Below, piece by piece: positions 1-12,490 of a stretch of DNA of 64,000 nucleotides (its first letter is position 1; each line of letters starts with the position of its first letter). The notes under the pieces are model-generated. The model was not told the DNA's origin. It was given only the letters and a program-made list of their open reading frames with translations, and made no database searches. The stretch lies in the NCBI GenBank assembly GCA_026826555.1, contig JAKSZT010053764.1:11380198-11444197 (forward strand), read 5' to 3'. The stretch is from Tolypeutes matacus. Lineage: Eukaryota; Chordata; Mammalia; Cingulata; Chlamyphoridae. Both the position numbers and the translations under genes were made by a program.

Positions 1-1329
1 TGATATTATATAGAAGGAAGAATTTGAAATGGCGAGCCTGGACAGTTAGCTGAAGAGCTTTCCAAAGTAAACTCAGAGAATGCGGCTTGGCTTCTTGCAG
101 CTTATAGCAATATGATGAAAGAGATAAACTGAGAACTGAATTGTTGGGCACAAAGAAACCAGAAACTGATTCCGGAAATTCAAAGCCCCTGGAAATCAAG
201 CCCCCAGAGGATAGTGCCCCATTTTAGGTATAAACTAAACTTGGAATTTGTAAGCCAGGATTGACAATGCAGTTATCCAGGAAAGACTTATAGAAGATTT
301 TACTGTCTGATGGCTTGGACTCCTGATTCCTGCATGCTAAACCAATGAGCTTTTTGCGAGATCTGTATGAACAAAACCACTGTCAGCCTGGACTAAAAGG
401 GGAATGGAAGGGAGAGATGGAAGGGAAAAATGGCTTTAAGAGGAAAACCAGGGAGGCTGAGGTCTGTAATTAAGACATCTCCTTGGGCCAAGAGAGGAAC
501 CCCACCCATGTGTACAGAAAGGGTGAGTTTTCTCCAGCATTTGAAGAGGGTGTATGTTCTAGCCTGTTCAGGGAGAGCTTTGCCACCCCAGGGTACATAG
601 AGCATGGAGCAGATTCCCCAAGGGTTGAGGAGAATGAGATCAACACCCAAGTCCTCTGAGAGGGGTGAAGCTGTACCCATAGGTTGGGGAGAGTGAGGTC
701 AACACCCCATTGCTCTGAGAAGGGTGGGCATGTCCCCCAACGATTAGGAAAGGCTGGGTCGCCAATTTACTATTTTGAGAGGGTTGCGCCTGTATGCCAG
801 AGATTAGGGAGAATGTCGCTACTACCTCACTATTCTTAAGGGGATTGAGACTGTACCCCAGAGATTGGGAAAGAGTGGCCAACACCCCAATGAACTTGGA
901 GGGTGAGATCTGGAACTCAGTCTCCACCCAGATGCTTGATGAGGATGGAACCAATGAAATGGCTGTTTGGCAAGCCTTTGGAAAGGGTGGGGCCCCATGA
1001 GGCTCCAGGGAGAAGAAACCATCTTCTTAAGAATGACTCTTAGACTTTGAAATCTAATGGAGTATGTCCTGCAGGTTTTTGGAATAGTTGGGGACCAGTG
1101 AATCATGTTTCCTTCCAAAATTCTCCTTATGGTAATGCAAATGCTTATCTTATGTCTGTCCCTCTGTATATTGGAATCAGATAAATTGTTTTGTAAGTTT
1201 CAGAGGTCTACACCCAAAGGGGACTGTATTTCTATAAACTGATTTTGAAATGATTTTGTCTGTAACATTGTTACTGATTTAAGGTTTTTTTGAATATTGT
1301 AATGTCTTTTAGGAATTCAGAGGGTGGAG
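1..1329 (+). mobile_element. MaLR (ERVL-MaLR) internal region, non-coding, 5' part outside window
   Basis: The sequence follows the layout of MaLR internal regions. Near the left edge is a stretch like the family's 'agagctttccaa...gcggcttgg' segment (about 51-100). Near the right end are the 'gactttgaaatctaatg' segment (about 1043-1060) and a 'cagagggtgga' sequence (about 1318-1328) directly before the LTR. As in MaLRs generally there is no gag, pol or env frame, and the short open frames here are chance. A degenerate tandem array sits inside (see 613-898). MaLRs are non-autonomous and were mobilised by ERVL-class enzymes. The 5' LTR lies upstream of the window. Family assignment is from memory of MLT1/MST/THE1 internal sequences; a lineage-specific subfamily is likely. 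Confidence 0.75.
613..898 (+). repeat. degenerate ~60-bp tandem array inside the MaLR
   Basis: Four units of 59-60 bp are visible at 661-719, 720-779, 780-838 and 839-898, with a partial, more decayed unit at 613-660. Each unit runs roughly 'agggttgagcctgtaccc', then 'gattagggagagtg', then 'caacaccccattgctctgag'. Units differ at many positions, so the array is old. The period is close to 20 codons, but there is no consistent open frame across units. Confidence 0.75.
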
Positions 1330-1971
1330 TGTGGCAGTTTGAGATTCTTTATGAATTCCAAAAAGAGATATTGATTATGTTTGTAAGTTGATCTGTTCCT
1401 CTGGACATGATTCCCCTTTGATTGTATTAGATTCAGCTGAGATGTCTTTGATTAAATTATGTTAAGATTAGGGCTTTGATTCAACCACATTAGTAGGGTG
1501 TAACCCAGTTTAAGTCTCTGCCCCCTTTAATATAAATGAACACTCACTCTAGAAGACTCATGGAAGAAGGCACAGGAATAAAGAACCCCATAGACATGGA
1601 GAAGAGAGAACATTGATCCTTTGGCCCCAGGAAGAGAGATGAGCCATTTGCCTGTTAGTTTGCAGCTGAAGAGAACAGAACAGCTGAGCTGAGGAAGCCC
1701 AGAAAGAAACAAACCCTATGCTAGCTTACAGTTGAGATCAGAAGAAGCTGGGCCCATGGAGCCTTAAGAGGAAGAAGGAAGGAGAGACCAGGCCCGCCAT
1801 CTTACTTCAACATGTGGCAACTGACTTGGGTGAGAAAGCACCTCTTATGGTACCTTGAGTTGAACTCTTTAGGGCCTTGTAACTGTAAGCTTTAACCCCA
1901 AATAGATACCCTTTTAAAAACCAACAGGTTTCTGGTACTTTGCATGAGCACCTCTTTTGCTGAGTAATACA
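1330..1971 (+). mobile_element. MaLR-type 3' LTR
   Basis: The element starts with TGTGGCAG directly after the internal region and ends near 'gctgagtaataca', giving about 642 bp with the TG...CA ends expected of an LTR. AT-rich 'aatataaat' near 1529 and 'aataaag' near 1577 are possible TATA and poly(A) signals. The target-site duplication cannot be checked because the 5' LTR is outside the window. The exact subfamily is not recognised and is probably lineage specific. Confidence 0.68.
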
Positions 1972-2054
1972 GGTGGGAACCACTCCTTTCAACAGCTATG
2001 ATAGTATTATGAATCATGGGAGGACAAGGAAAGGAAAAGAAAGGAGAGGAGGAT

Positions 2055-2200
2055 GGGAACAAACATTTATTGCTCACTAGCAGGTTCCAGGAAGTTTAAA
2101 TATATAAGCCTCACAATGACCTTTTAATATAGGTATAATTATCACAGCCCTTTTTTTTAAAAAAAAAAATAAAGAAGCTGAGGCCCAATTATAAAATTTA
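2055..2200 (-). repeat. MIR SINE fragment
   Basis: Reverse-orientation MIR-like order: 'acatttattgctcac', then 'cctcacaatgacc', then 'aagctgaggccc'. An A/T homopolymer (T8 followed by A11, about 2151-2169) has expanded where the MIR core would carry its 'cccattttacag' stretch. Confidence 0.5.
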
Positions 2201-2239
2201 AAATAAAATCAAAAAGTAAATCTAATATTATTGCCTGTG

Positions 2240-2570
2240 CCTAAAAACCTTGGACATCCCCTGACCTTCAGGATAAAATTGATGTTCTCTAGTACGGCAT
2301 ACATTCTCTTTGTGATCTGCTTTTTGCACTACTATTCTAACATCATTTAGATAATTCTTGCCTATCCTTCAGGAAGCTTGAGTTAGTTGTTCTTCCTTTC
2401 TGCTTCTGCTTGTCTGACATGCAGTTCAGGTTTTCCAATCATCTCATTGCAAGTTTCCTGAGGACAGGAACAGTGTTTAATCCATATTTGTATTGCTGGG
2501 TACCTGTCACAGTGCCTTCTGGCACAGAATAATCACTGTTAGTTGTTGAACAAACAAATGAGGGAGCTCA
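2240..2570 (+). repeat. L2 LINE 3' end
   Basis: The stretch 'cctgaggacaggaacagtg' followed by 'cagtgccttctggcacagaataa' and 'gttgttgaacaaacaaatga' matches the L2 3' terminus (in consensus: gggcaggga..., cagtgcctggcacatag, then aatatttgttgaatgaatga). Upstream pyrimidine-rich sequence fits the L2 region before it. Ancient mammalian repeat. Confidence 0.7.
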
Positions 2571-3070
2571 ATACCTTTCATTTAAATTGTCTTTTTTTCA
2601 AGATTAAGTATCTATTTTATCCTGAGAACTTTTTATATTTAGTCATGTTAACAAGATGTAAAAACTAAACTTCAGAAAGCCTATAATTAACCAGAATGTA
2701 TAAAAAGCCCAATAACTAGACAGTATTTTCTTAAATAGATGAATTATTCTCAATTGACAGAGCACATGAACATCTCAAACAGAAATAAAACTGAATGTAA
2801 AAAGTAGGAAAATGTTAGGGAGTAACAAATCCCATTAGTTGCTGAATCCTTTCCTCTCTGTCTCATCTGGTTTGAAATTTCTACATTAAATGTATGCAAG
2901 TAACTTTCCTGAATGTCAATTCATTAAATCCCTAAACCTATATTCCTTTCACTGGTAGATGCCATCGTGTATACTGACATGAAGTTCTGACTACTATGGA
3001 CATTTAAAAAGGGATGAGTTACAAAAGTTTGTAAATTTTAATTCACTCAAAGCTCATCTCCTCACCTCTT
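2571..3070. other. unassigned sequence
   Basis: No gene or repeat recognised in this AT-rich interval. Confidence 0.4.
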
Positions 3071-3074
3071 TTAA

Positions 3075-3260
3075 ATGACTTTTATTCATTGAAATAACCA
3101 AGCCCTTTTGAAGTTTGCTATGTGCAAAATCAGGCCCACATTGTGCTAGGATAGAGAATGCGGACACAGAGAAGCCAATGTCTTCCCTTGAGGACCTCAT
3201 GATTTGTTAGGGAGAGAGAACTTATATAAAGCACCATGTTCTGACTACCAAAGTGCAAGG
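3075..3260 (-). repeat. L2 3' end fragment
   Basis: Reverse L2 terminus: 'tttattcattgaaataacc', then a 'ctatgtgc...cattgtgctaggatagagaatg' stretch, then 'aggacctcatgatttgttaggg', corresponding to the consensus series 'tgtgctaggcgctggggatac...ggagctcacagtctagtggg'. Confidence 0.55.
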
Positions 3261-3264
3261 TAGT

Positions 3265-3720
3265 GTTTTACTCCTTCATCCACATGCCTAACAGCATGTT
3301 TGCTGCAATATAAGTCCCAAAACATTTTTTTTTTTTAAATCCTAGTGGAAAAAATGTAAGTAGAAACTGGTAAATGCCAGGGACTTGAATAATGTGCTAC
3401 AGGACTACATATTCAAGATCAATTATTTCTAGGGGAATACATGAGAGCTGGGAAAAGCTATGGCAGGAGGAATTTTAGTCTGTTTATTCACTTCTCTGTA
3501 GAATGTGGAATTTAAGAATATTTTGATCTGTCTATAAATATACATATATCATCTGAAAATCATATGCCTTATAACATGTTAGATTATCTTTATTTTGAAA
3601 GCCATATGTTAGAAATTTACAGGAAAATTTGAACTGTCTTAAAGTATTATCACTAGAAAATATTCAAGAAAATCATAGAAAATACTATGTAAATTATTTT
3701 TTCTTTAACAAGATTAAAAG
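3265..3720. other. unassigned AT-rich sequence
   Basis: Nothing recognised beyond a T11 run near 3328. Confidence 0.4.
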
Positions 3721-3724
3721 AAAA

Positions 3725-3920
3725 AATAGCATTAATTGTATCCTTATTAAGCACTAGATCCACAGCTAAATCTTTTGTTTGCCTTATCTCATTTAGCGTT
3801 AGCACCATTTACAGATGAACAAATGAAAGAACAAAAGATGGAAGACATAAGTGACTGCCCAGAAGTTACAAAGCTAGTAAATGAGGTGCTGGAATCCTAC
3901 CTAAGTCTGAATGACTCAAG
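3725..3920 (-). repeat. MIR SINE, reverse
   Basis: Reads in order 'attaagcactagatcc', 'tatctcatttagcgtt', 'accatttacagatgaacaaatg', 'agtgactgcccagaagttac', 'aaagctagtaaatgaggtgctgg', which is the reverse MIR core. Confidence 0.75.
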
Positions 3921-4094
3921 CTCACACTACAGGTTTTATTATGGGATTTAGGTTTCTAGGGCTTTTATTGTGACTCAAATGAGTTCTTAGGTTCCTTGAA
4001 TAAGCACAAGGACCCCTGTCTGCAGTTTGAGTTTCAGTACTTGAGTCGAGCCTTTAAAATCTCAAAGATCTTTGAACAAAGAGTACTAGAACAA

Positions 4095-5095
4095 TTGGCT
4101 ATCTGTATGTGCCTAAACTCTTATATCAAAATAAACTCAAAATTGATCATAGACCTAAGTGTTTAAAACTTCTAGAAGAAAATATAGGAGAAAATCTTTG
4201 TGGTCTAATGCAATATATAAAGGGAAAATTGACAAATTGAACTTGATTAAAATTTTTAAAACTGTTTGCTTTGTTAAAGAAACTCTTAAGGAAATGAAAA
4301 GACAAGTCATAGCTTGGGAGAAAATATTTGCAAATCATATTTCTTACAAATGAGTATAGAAAGAACTCTCAACATAATCATTATAAAATGCAAATTAAGT
4401 TCACAATGAGATACCACTACAGATGTACTAGAATGTGTAAGAAAAATTAAAAAAAAAACTTTGCAATTCCAAATGCTAGTGAGGATGTGGAGCTACTGCA
4501 ACTCCCATAATTGTTCATGAGATTGCAAAATGGCACACCCAATTTGGAAGACAGTTTCTTATAAAGCTATACGTGTGTCTACCATATGACCCAGCAATCC
4601 CACTCCTGGGTAACTACCCAAGATACAAACTTATGTTCACACAAAATAAGCAAAATGTTTATAGCAATTTTATTCATAATTGCCCAAAACTGTGAATAAT
4701 CTGGAATTATTTTAACCAGGACATGTGTAAACAAAGCTGAAGCACATACTGCAATGAAATATTACTCAGTGATAAAAAGGATACATTCATGATTCACCTT
4801 ATAACATGAATGAATCATAAATGTATTTTATAAGTGAAAGAAATCAGACCTTGAGGGCTACATATTGAATAATTCCACTTATATGACATCCTTGAAAAGA
4901 TAAAACTATAGGGAGGAAAACAGAGATCAGTGGTTTTCAGGGGATACAGATAGGGATTATTTATAAAAGTATAGCACAGTGGCATTTTTGGGTAATGGTA
5001 TTGCTTTATAACAGTAGTGTTGGATTCCATTCATTTTTCATAACCTTATAACTTTACATAACAAAAGTTAAATTTTTGTATGTAATTAAAAAAAA
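4095..5095 (+). mobile_element. old L1 (L1M class), ORF2 C-terminus and 3' UTR
   Basis: A decayed plus-strand L1. 'gacccagcaatcccactcc' at about 4589 encodes the L1 ORF2 motif D-P-A-I-P-L-L-G. Upstream blocks match the ORF2 C-terminal region (4140-4400), and downstream sequence with 'gaaatattactcagtgataaaaagg' and a 3' UTR ends near an A-rich tail. Multiple stops and indels; no protein is made. Confidence 0.85.
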
Positions 5096-5269
5096 TCAAA
5101 ATGTGAGGAAAAAGATGGAATGCAGAATATGACAATTGACTGAAAAAAAATGAATTATGTAACCACACTGGGGGCTGGGAAAGATGGGGATGGGGAGAAA
5201 TGAGTAGAGCTAAACAGTGAAATTACATTTGAACAATGTAAGGCTAAGCTCAATATGAACTATACATGA

Positions 5270-5503
5270 CAAGAATTGCTTTTCCTCCAGTTTCTGGTAA
5301 CACATTCGTCATTTTCTTCTAAGGCCTCATCAGAAGTACCTTTTGCATCCATATTGCTGTGAACAGTCTCTTCAAAGCAGTCTAGGCCTTTTCTATCGAC
5401 CACCTCACAGTCTTCTAGCCTCTACCCATTACTCAATTCCAAAGCCATTTCCACATTTTTGGTATTTGCAATAGCAGCATCCCATTCTCCTGGTACCAGA
5501 ATC
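5270..5503 (-). mobile_element. MaLR internal region, 5' portion
   Basis: Read on the minus strand this begins with 'ctggtaccaggagaatggg' directly after the LTR, then 'ggctttggaattgagtaatg', 'tagaggctagaag' and 'acttctgatgaggcc'. This is the characteristic 5' part of MaLR internal sequence. It breaks off near 5270, so the element has lost its 3' half. Confidence 0.8.
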
Positions 5504-5957
5504 TGTTTTAGTTACCTATACTGCTGTAAGCAAATGCTATGAAATTGTTTGGCTTACACAATGGGAATTTATTAGCCTACAGTTTTGATGTCATGAAAAT
5601 ATCGAAATTAAGGCATTGTCAAGGCAATGCTTTCTTTCTGAAGAATAGCTGCCGGCGATCCTTGGCTTTTGTGTCATATGGCAAGGCACATGGTAGTGTC
5701 TGCTGGTCTTTTCCTTCTCTTGCAGGTTTCATTGATTTCAGTGTCTTGCTTCTGTAGCTTTCCCTTTCTTTGACTGAATTTCATTTTTTTATAAAGTACT
5801 CCAGTAAAAGAATTAAGACACATTCTAAATGAGGTAGGTCATATCTTAACTGAAGTAACCTCATCAAAAAGTCCTACTTACAATGGGTTCACACCACAGG
5901 AATGGATTAAATTTAAGAACATGTTTTTCTGGGTACATACAGCTTCAAACCACCACA
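5504..5957 (-). mobile_element. MaLR 5' LTR
   Basis: On the plus strand it runs from 'tgttttagttacc' to 'caaaccaccaca', about 454 bp with TG...CA ends, and abuts MaLR internal sequence at 5503. On the minus strand 'aataaattcccattg' acts as the usual MaLR poly(A)-signal region. Same family and same orientation as the copy at 53429-53937. It resembles an LTR type I associate with xenarthran genomes. Confidence 0.75.
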
Positions 5958-7860
5958 GGAGTATATTTTTTAAAGGTACTTTGCTTTTAATGTCATTTAT
6001 TTACACCATCTTGAGGGTAACCTATGTGAAATGATCATTACAATTGACTTCCTCAGAGCCATATCACTGAATCATTGACTACCTCCTTTTTTTTTTTTAA
6101 CATGCACTCTTCTTTTTGGTTCTTTCCTGTGCATCTATTGATACCTTTAATTAAAGCATTGTTAAAATTTTAAGTTAAAGTATTTTATATAATTTCATTG
6201 TGACTCTTTTCCTGTTGATTATTATACTAGAGATATATGCTCCCTTCCTCAAGATAGTAAATCACCCATGATAGACAGCTCAATTAAAATAGTATTGGTT
6301 TGAGAACATGGAAATAACTGGGCTGAATCTGCAACTACATATTTTTTTTCCAACTTTCTGCTATGAAAGCTCTATCCGGGAATCATGCAGCTTTATCGTT
6401 ATGCTTGCCTCAAGTCATAGCATGCCTGGTGAGGTATTCTAAAAGGGAAAGTTTTATAGCAATCCATTGCTTCCCAACACTCTTTATTCTGGCTTTCTGA
6501 AGATAGATCTTTCAGTTGTTTCTTGATTATCCACTGGTGGCAGGTGGCAGTTTCACAGCTGTTTGATTTAGTGGCTGATATGTCTATTCTTTGAGAACAC
6601 AATTGGCAGCTTGGCAGTCAGCATTCTTAACTGATCAGTGGAGCTCAAACAGGATCCCTTGTTTTAGGCAGCCCTTTCGTGAAGACTCCAATATGTGTGC
6701 CAGCTGAAAAATATCATTCATAATGAGCCCTAAACTTTAAATCTAGTGAAGTCTAATTCCCTCTCTTTGGAATACTGTTGCTGCTGCCTGCAACAGCCCT
6801 TTTGTAGCACCTTACATAAGCTGATAAATTTGAATAAGACTACTTAACCACTTTGAGAGACCAGAGAAGGGAGGACATGTGTAGTTTTCTAACAGGCATA
6901 GTATTTGCTTCTCAAATTTGAATGCCTGTTGCTTTTAATGTGTTGTCTTTTTCTTTGGTAAGACCACAATTTCTAACAGTATCCTAGCATCTCTAGCTAT
7001 GATAGCTTATGCATTAAGATTGACATGGTGCCTGAACAATTCAGAATTGCTTGATATGTAGGTACAGCAAATGATGTAGCATATACACCATTATTGCAAA
7101 TCAACCTTATAGGCATTCAACAATCCTTCTCCCATTCCTTTTAATACTAAGAATGGGGCACATGCCCAGCTCATGACACAATAGCAAGAGATTATTTCAC
7201 TCTTTTTTTCTTTATGGAGAGGAAAAACATGGGGGGAAGGGTTGGAAAAACAAAGGATTTGGAAAAAGACATGAATTAGGAATAAGAATAACTAGATTTT
7301 ATTTTAGTTCTCCAATACTTAGTTTTATATCTTTTGGGGAATTCACTTACATTTTCTGAATTTCAGTTTCTTTTTTTAAAAAACACTAATATAATGAACT
7401 GTCCTCTTTACCTTATATGAGGTTGTGGCATTAATGAAATCAGAAGGGCTTCTGTGTAAAAAGTAAAGTTCCAAACAAATATAAGTTGATATTGCTGCTG
7501 TTTTGATCTGAATTGATGCGGCTTTGCTTCCTACTTCCAGGGTGTCATTTTGTACACATTTCACCAAAGGTCCTGAATGTCCGAAGTTTTGAGGTAGTCA
7601 CCGTAATACCAGATGGACATCAAATAGAATTACTCTCTTCTATCATGGAAATTAAATTTAAGCAGAAGCTTACTAAGCAGAAGAAACTCAAATTTTCTGT
7701 AATTTAGAATTGTGGGTGGATTTTCTGTAGAATTTGAAAGGTGTATAAAAGCTAGAAGTCAAGTTAAATATTAAACATAACACTGGCTTGCAGAAAAATT
7801 AATTTTGTTTAAATGTATAGAGTTCAACATATGTATCATCGTTTTATCAGTAGTCACCTC
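5958..7860. other. unassigned sequence, weak MIR at 7245-7380
   Basis: No gene found. A faint plus-strand MIR end ('gggaattcacttac...ctgaatttcagtttc') lies near 7330-7372. The 6370-6740 segment is GC-richer than its surroundings and free of recognisable repeats, but shows no sustained reading frame. Confidence 0.35.
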
Positions 7861-7879
7861 CTTTAGTCCTGGAATCAAC

Positions 7880-8165
7880 TATCACCATTTCCATGAAATT
7901 ACCCCTGTTTGTCTTTTCTAAAATTACTGTCCCTTTCCTCACCCTGGACACTTAACTGCCCCCTTCCTAGCTTTATTTTTCTCCCTAGGACCTGTCATTA
8001 TCTCACCTACTATCATTTATCTTCTTTAATGTCTATCTGGCCTATTAAATTGTCAATGCCAGAAGATAAGGCATATTTGTCTTTTTTCTTTTCTGCTGTA
8101 TCTTAAGCACCTACAACAGTACCTCACATTTTAGACTCTCAAAATATTTGTTGAATAAATAATGA
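7880..8165 (+). repeat. L2 LINE 3' end
   Basis: 'gtcaatgccagaagataaggc...tgctgtatcttaagcacctacaacagtacctcacat' followed by 'aaaatatttgttgaataaataa' is the L2 3' terminus. Upstream pyrimidine-rich text with 'acctgtcattatctcacc' also fits L2. Confidence 0.78.
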
Positions 8166-9720
8166 AATCCAAAAAAGAACTATATATTTTTCTGTGCACT
8201 TTTTCTAACTAAACATTTCCTTCCAAATCTCATTAGGTGCTATTAGAAATCTTAACTTAAAAAAATAACCAAATTTGAATAGATCCTTTTGCATTCATTT
8301 AGTATTTTTGGTGAAGGATATTAAGGTTTTATTACCTTTGAAAATATAATCACTTTGAATTTGTACTAGTTTGCAAAGACTTAGAAACAAACCAGCTTTT
8401 GCTACATGTGATTTAGTTATAGTGATGGTAACCATGAAGTAACCTGGATTTAGCCATTTAATTGACTAAGCTATTCAAACCTTCCTAGAAAGGAAGGCTT
8501 TCTTTTTTATTATACTCTGTGTCCCAAAGAACACTACGCTCTGTACTCCCCAAATAAGCCAGCCTTTAAATGTTGTGTCACTGTACATTGGTCAGACCAC
8601 AATGGGAGTGTTAGTCATGGTTGTTAGCATTTTAAAGGAATACAAGGATTTTCAATGATAAAAGTTAAGGAAAAAAAATACCAATGGACTGCTCACTGCA
8701 TAGATACTGAATTATTTGTATGTTTTAGAATGGATATAAAGGAAGGATTAACTGCAGTACTTATAAAATCTCTTCAAAATCTACAGCCTTGTATTTTATT
8801 ACCTTATTATGTTCTTCTCTGAAAGGTACTCACCTGGATAGTTTAAGAACCACAGGTATTCTTTGTATTTGCTAGATTAGTACAATCAACAGTGTAAAAC
8901 GAGTATCTATTAAGTTCGGACTAATTTCATAAATGGATTTTCAGGGCATGAAAACAGTTCAGACCTAAATTTTTTTAAAAAGCTCCATAAATTATATCGT
9001 ACCCTCTTGTTTGTGTGTGTTTATAAGTATGTCTGGGTGTGTGCATGCCACTTCTTTTTGTCCTGCTTTAGTAAATGTCATCATTGAATTTGAGAAATAG
9101 CCTATTTGTTCTAGATTTTTCAACTACTTTGCAAAAATGATATGAGGTGGCAGAAAATTTGGGATCATGTGACCGTTAATCACATGCCTGGGCCAAAGTC
9201 ATGCTTTGTGAAGACTAATTTTGCTGCCTTCTTGTTTACTAGAGATCAGATACTATAGAACCTGAAATTTAAAAATTGGCCAGATTAGTTGTAATTAAAA
9301 AATAATGTGGTGTGTGGATTTTATGTAAGGCTGACTAAACTTTTGTGTATTCACATGCTATTTTGTGTCTTTCCTCCAGGATTTGTGTATACTGCTTAAA
9401 CCTGCATTTATCAAAGAGTTTATTTTATATTATTTTGCATTATCCTTTTTTCATCATATTCTGATTATTTGTATACTTATGATATTTTACAAAGTCTAAG
9501 TTCCTTTTAATTTTCTCTTATCATTTCCATTTTCTTATTCAGGGTTTAAAATAGATTTTGCCTAATTTGACAAAATTTATTTGAAAACACCTCTCTTTGC
9601 TAATTTGAACTCTAGCATGGAAAGGTTTTCTTTTTTCTCGACCATGGGATCGATTTCATAACAGCATGTTAGTTCTTCATTAAAATGAAGCCCAACGTGG
9701 CCACTTATTGGTTCTTCTAG
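8166..9720. other. unassigned AT-rich sequence
   Basis: No gene or repeat recognised; a short GT-rich tract lies near 9009-9045. Confidence 0.35.
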
Positions 9721-9846
9721 AGTAATGGTTCTCAATTCTGCACTTTAGAATTTCCTAGGGAGCTTTAAAAACATAATGATGCCAAAATCCTACAATGAAC
9801 CAGTTAAATCCAGACCTGAGGGGGGTGGGGCCCTAGAAAAATGTTC

Positions 9847-9882
<36 letters not shown>

Positions 9883-9932
9883 CTTGGATGATTCAAATGT
9901 GCTTCCAGGATTGAGAGTTATTAGTTTACAAC
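9721..9932 (+). mobile_element. hAT-Charlie non-autonomous element (MER20/MER3/MER58-like)
   Basis: Begins 'agtaatggttctcaattctg' and ends 'tccaggattgagagttatta', the inverted-terminal style 'tggttctcaa ... ttgagaacca' of Charlie-type MITEs. The interior has 'ctagggagctttaaaaac' and 'ctgaggggggtggggccc' as in that group. A 40-base poly(A) run (about 9849-9889) is embedded in it, probably by slippage growth of an internal A-tract. Orientation is arbitrary for a near-palindromic element. Confidence 0.65.
9849..9889 (+). repeat. poly(A) homopolymer, ~40 bp
   Basis: Uninterrupted A run within the hAT fossil, flanked by ordinary element sequence on both sides, so it is not a retroposon tail. Confidence 0.9.
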
Positions 9933-11585
9933 CTCTGTGATGAATTTGTCAACAAAGCAATCAGAGGATATTTTTTTTGTAACTTGAATCTAAAAGATGT
10001 CAGATACTTACAAAGTCTCATTCTATTCATGTATCCTGCCTTTATGTGGTTTAATAATCAGTATTGGGGAAGCATCAATACCCCATCCTTCAAGGTGAGA
10101 ATAAATAATATATTCTCAAAGATAACTTCCCTTTTCCTTTTAACATCTACGAATTGTTTTCTTAAATGTTTTCTTGTAAAATTTACTGCCACTATAACAA
10201 GCTAAGCAAATTTTAAGATTAATTTACCTTGCTGTGCATAAGTAATTACACTAGATCAGACCTTCTTCACACATAAATTCAAGTTTCCTTGAATCCTCTG
10301 AAAGGATAAGTATGCATGTATTTATTTAGATGCATTTTTTTTCTGGGGAAAGAGACCATGTCCTTTAGTTTACTGTGATATTCAAAAGTGATAGGAATCT
10401 TGGGGTAAGTGATCTTTGAGTGCCATTTCATTCTAGAAAGTTTTTTTTTTTTTTGACACATAGAATGCCAGCAAGGATAAAATGTGATGTGTGTATTAAA
10501 GGAGCTATGGACTACAAATACTATTCAAATGTATCGTGAAAACCATAACTTGATTAATATGGGAGACATCAATTAGTAGAATTTCGGTGACTTAAAATAG
10601 AAAAAAATATTCTATTTTGGAATTAAGGTTGTGATCTTGAAAAGAGTAAAAAGAGCATTACTAAGCAGATTTGCTGAGGAGACGCAGGAAGATGGGTGTC
10701 ACGGGTACTACTCTAGCTAATAATGAGACTTTTCATTTACATTTGTCCTCCAGAAATATTTACTGCCAAATATAAGTTGGAAATCTTGGAAGGCATTGGC
10801 TTATTTTGTAAGATAGACTTACAATCCATTAGGATGGCCACTTAGAAAAGCCCACCCTTTAACATGTGCGAGCAAATATTACAAAAAAGATTCTTTGAGA
10901 TCTTAAAAGTGACAAGAGAAATGAGGTAGTGATCATCAAATCATGAGGAGAAGTCTTTTAAGAGTGGTTTAAAAAAATTAAAATAAAACAGACCTCAAAT
11001 TTAATTTGCAACTGTGATTATATTGCAACTTTAATCATGCTGGCCAATACCTGAACGTCAACCAAGTTAATTTCTTCTTAGCAACCACAGAGCAGTTATA
11101 TATGACTTCATCAATCATATGCATTTTAAAATGTTTTTCAAATATGTTATTAGCCATTCCTGACAACTGCCCCATAATCAAGTTAATAGTATAGCCCTTT
11201 TCCAGGAAAATGAAAAGTGTATCTCCTGAATTTGGCTACTATATTTGATAGTAACTGAGCTTTTAAGCGGTTATATGCAGCTCCTGAGAGGTGAAGGTGG
11301 GCAGGGTTACAGTCTTTGGTTATCCTTCCTGATCATGATTTAGTGGACTGAATCATGAGTTCCAGTCTAAACAATTCTAAACAATTAGAATCACGAGTTT
11401 CTAATTGTAAGACCTCAAACTTAATCTGCATGCTGAAGAGTAAAACTAATCCCAGCTGGTAGACTGTTGAGCTTTGTTAAAATGCCTTGAATCCAGCTGA
11501 AATTTTGATAATTGTTTGTAATATTAGTTGAGAAATGTAGTTGACCTAAGATTTGTTGACGGAATGCAGGTCAAAGGAGACCTTA

Positions 11586-11605
11586 TTTTTTGTTTGTTTG
11601 TTTGT
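11586..11605 (+). repeat. (TTTG)n microsatellite
   Basis: About five tandem TTTG units after a T-rich lead. Confidence 0.85.
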
Positions 11606-12487
11606 TCATACATTCATTGTTATGGAAATTTTGCTTCGATTAGTATTGATATGATACAATATCAATTTTTCTTAACCAATTTCTTTTCTTTGTGTCCCAA
11701 GTGGTGAAATATCTGTAACAGTCACATAATTTAAAGTGTTGGTTCACCCAAAAATGTATGTATTTAAAAATTAATCTTTCTTTTTCTCTGCTGAAGGATT
11801 GGAGACAATATTTCAATATTTGAAATAACAGAGAAAGATAATTGACCCAGGTGCAGAGAAACCTTTCCTTAGTTTGGTAAAACAAATTGACATGAAGCAA
11901 ACGATGGGATAATTATTAGGACCAACAGGCTAATTGCTGATTTTTTGGTGTGTAGACACAAATGCTTACTGTGTTTCATTTTGTTTTCTACCAATTATAT
12001 TTCCACTGTTTTTTTTTTTTTTTAATTAAACTTTTCTCTCATATGCCCTGATTTACTTTATTCACCTACTATGCCATTATGAGGAAGTCATAAGTTTATT
12101 TTTATTTAAGGCAGTAAACATTAGAATTTGTTTTGGCATGATGGTACCAAAGAAAATCATGTCTTACTGCTCATTACAAACAGTATTCCTAAAGGGAGTT
12201 AAACCAAATCCATAGAACAGCTGAATGTTAATTGTAATGTTGCTCTGCAGCTCATTTGGTTCAAATGGATTATAAATTATGCATGAAGCAAGCAAAGAAC
12301 TTGCAATATTTCTATTAACTGAGGTCAAGACCCTTCTTTTAGCTAATCTTTTAATGTGATGCTAATAATAAAAAGTCCAAGGTAGGTAAGCAATCCAGTG
12401 CCTGATACATAATGGTTCCCATACTACCTTTTAAAACATTTTTACTATTAATATTGGGGTTGGTTTTAGGATGAATTACAAGACTGT

Positions 12488-12490
<3 letters not shown>

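Noticed and set aside
613..898. Repeat array considered as a CRISPR
   Set aside because: Units are contiguous and degenerate with no unique spacers, and the DNA is mammalian.
640..1118. Overlapping ~100-codon frames in the first kilobase
   Set aside because: They run across the MaLR tandem array, whose period is near a multiple of three; MaLR internals are non-coding.
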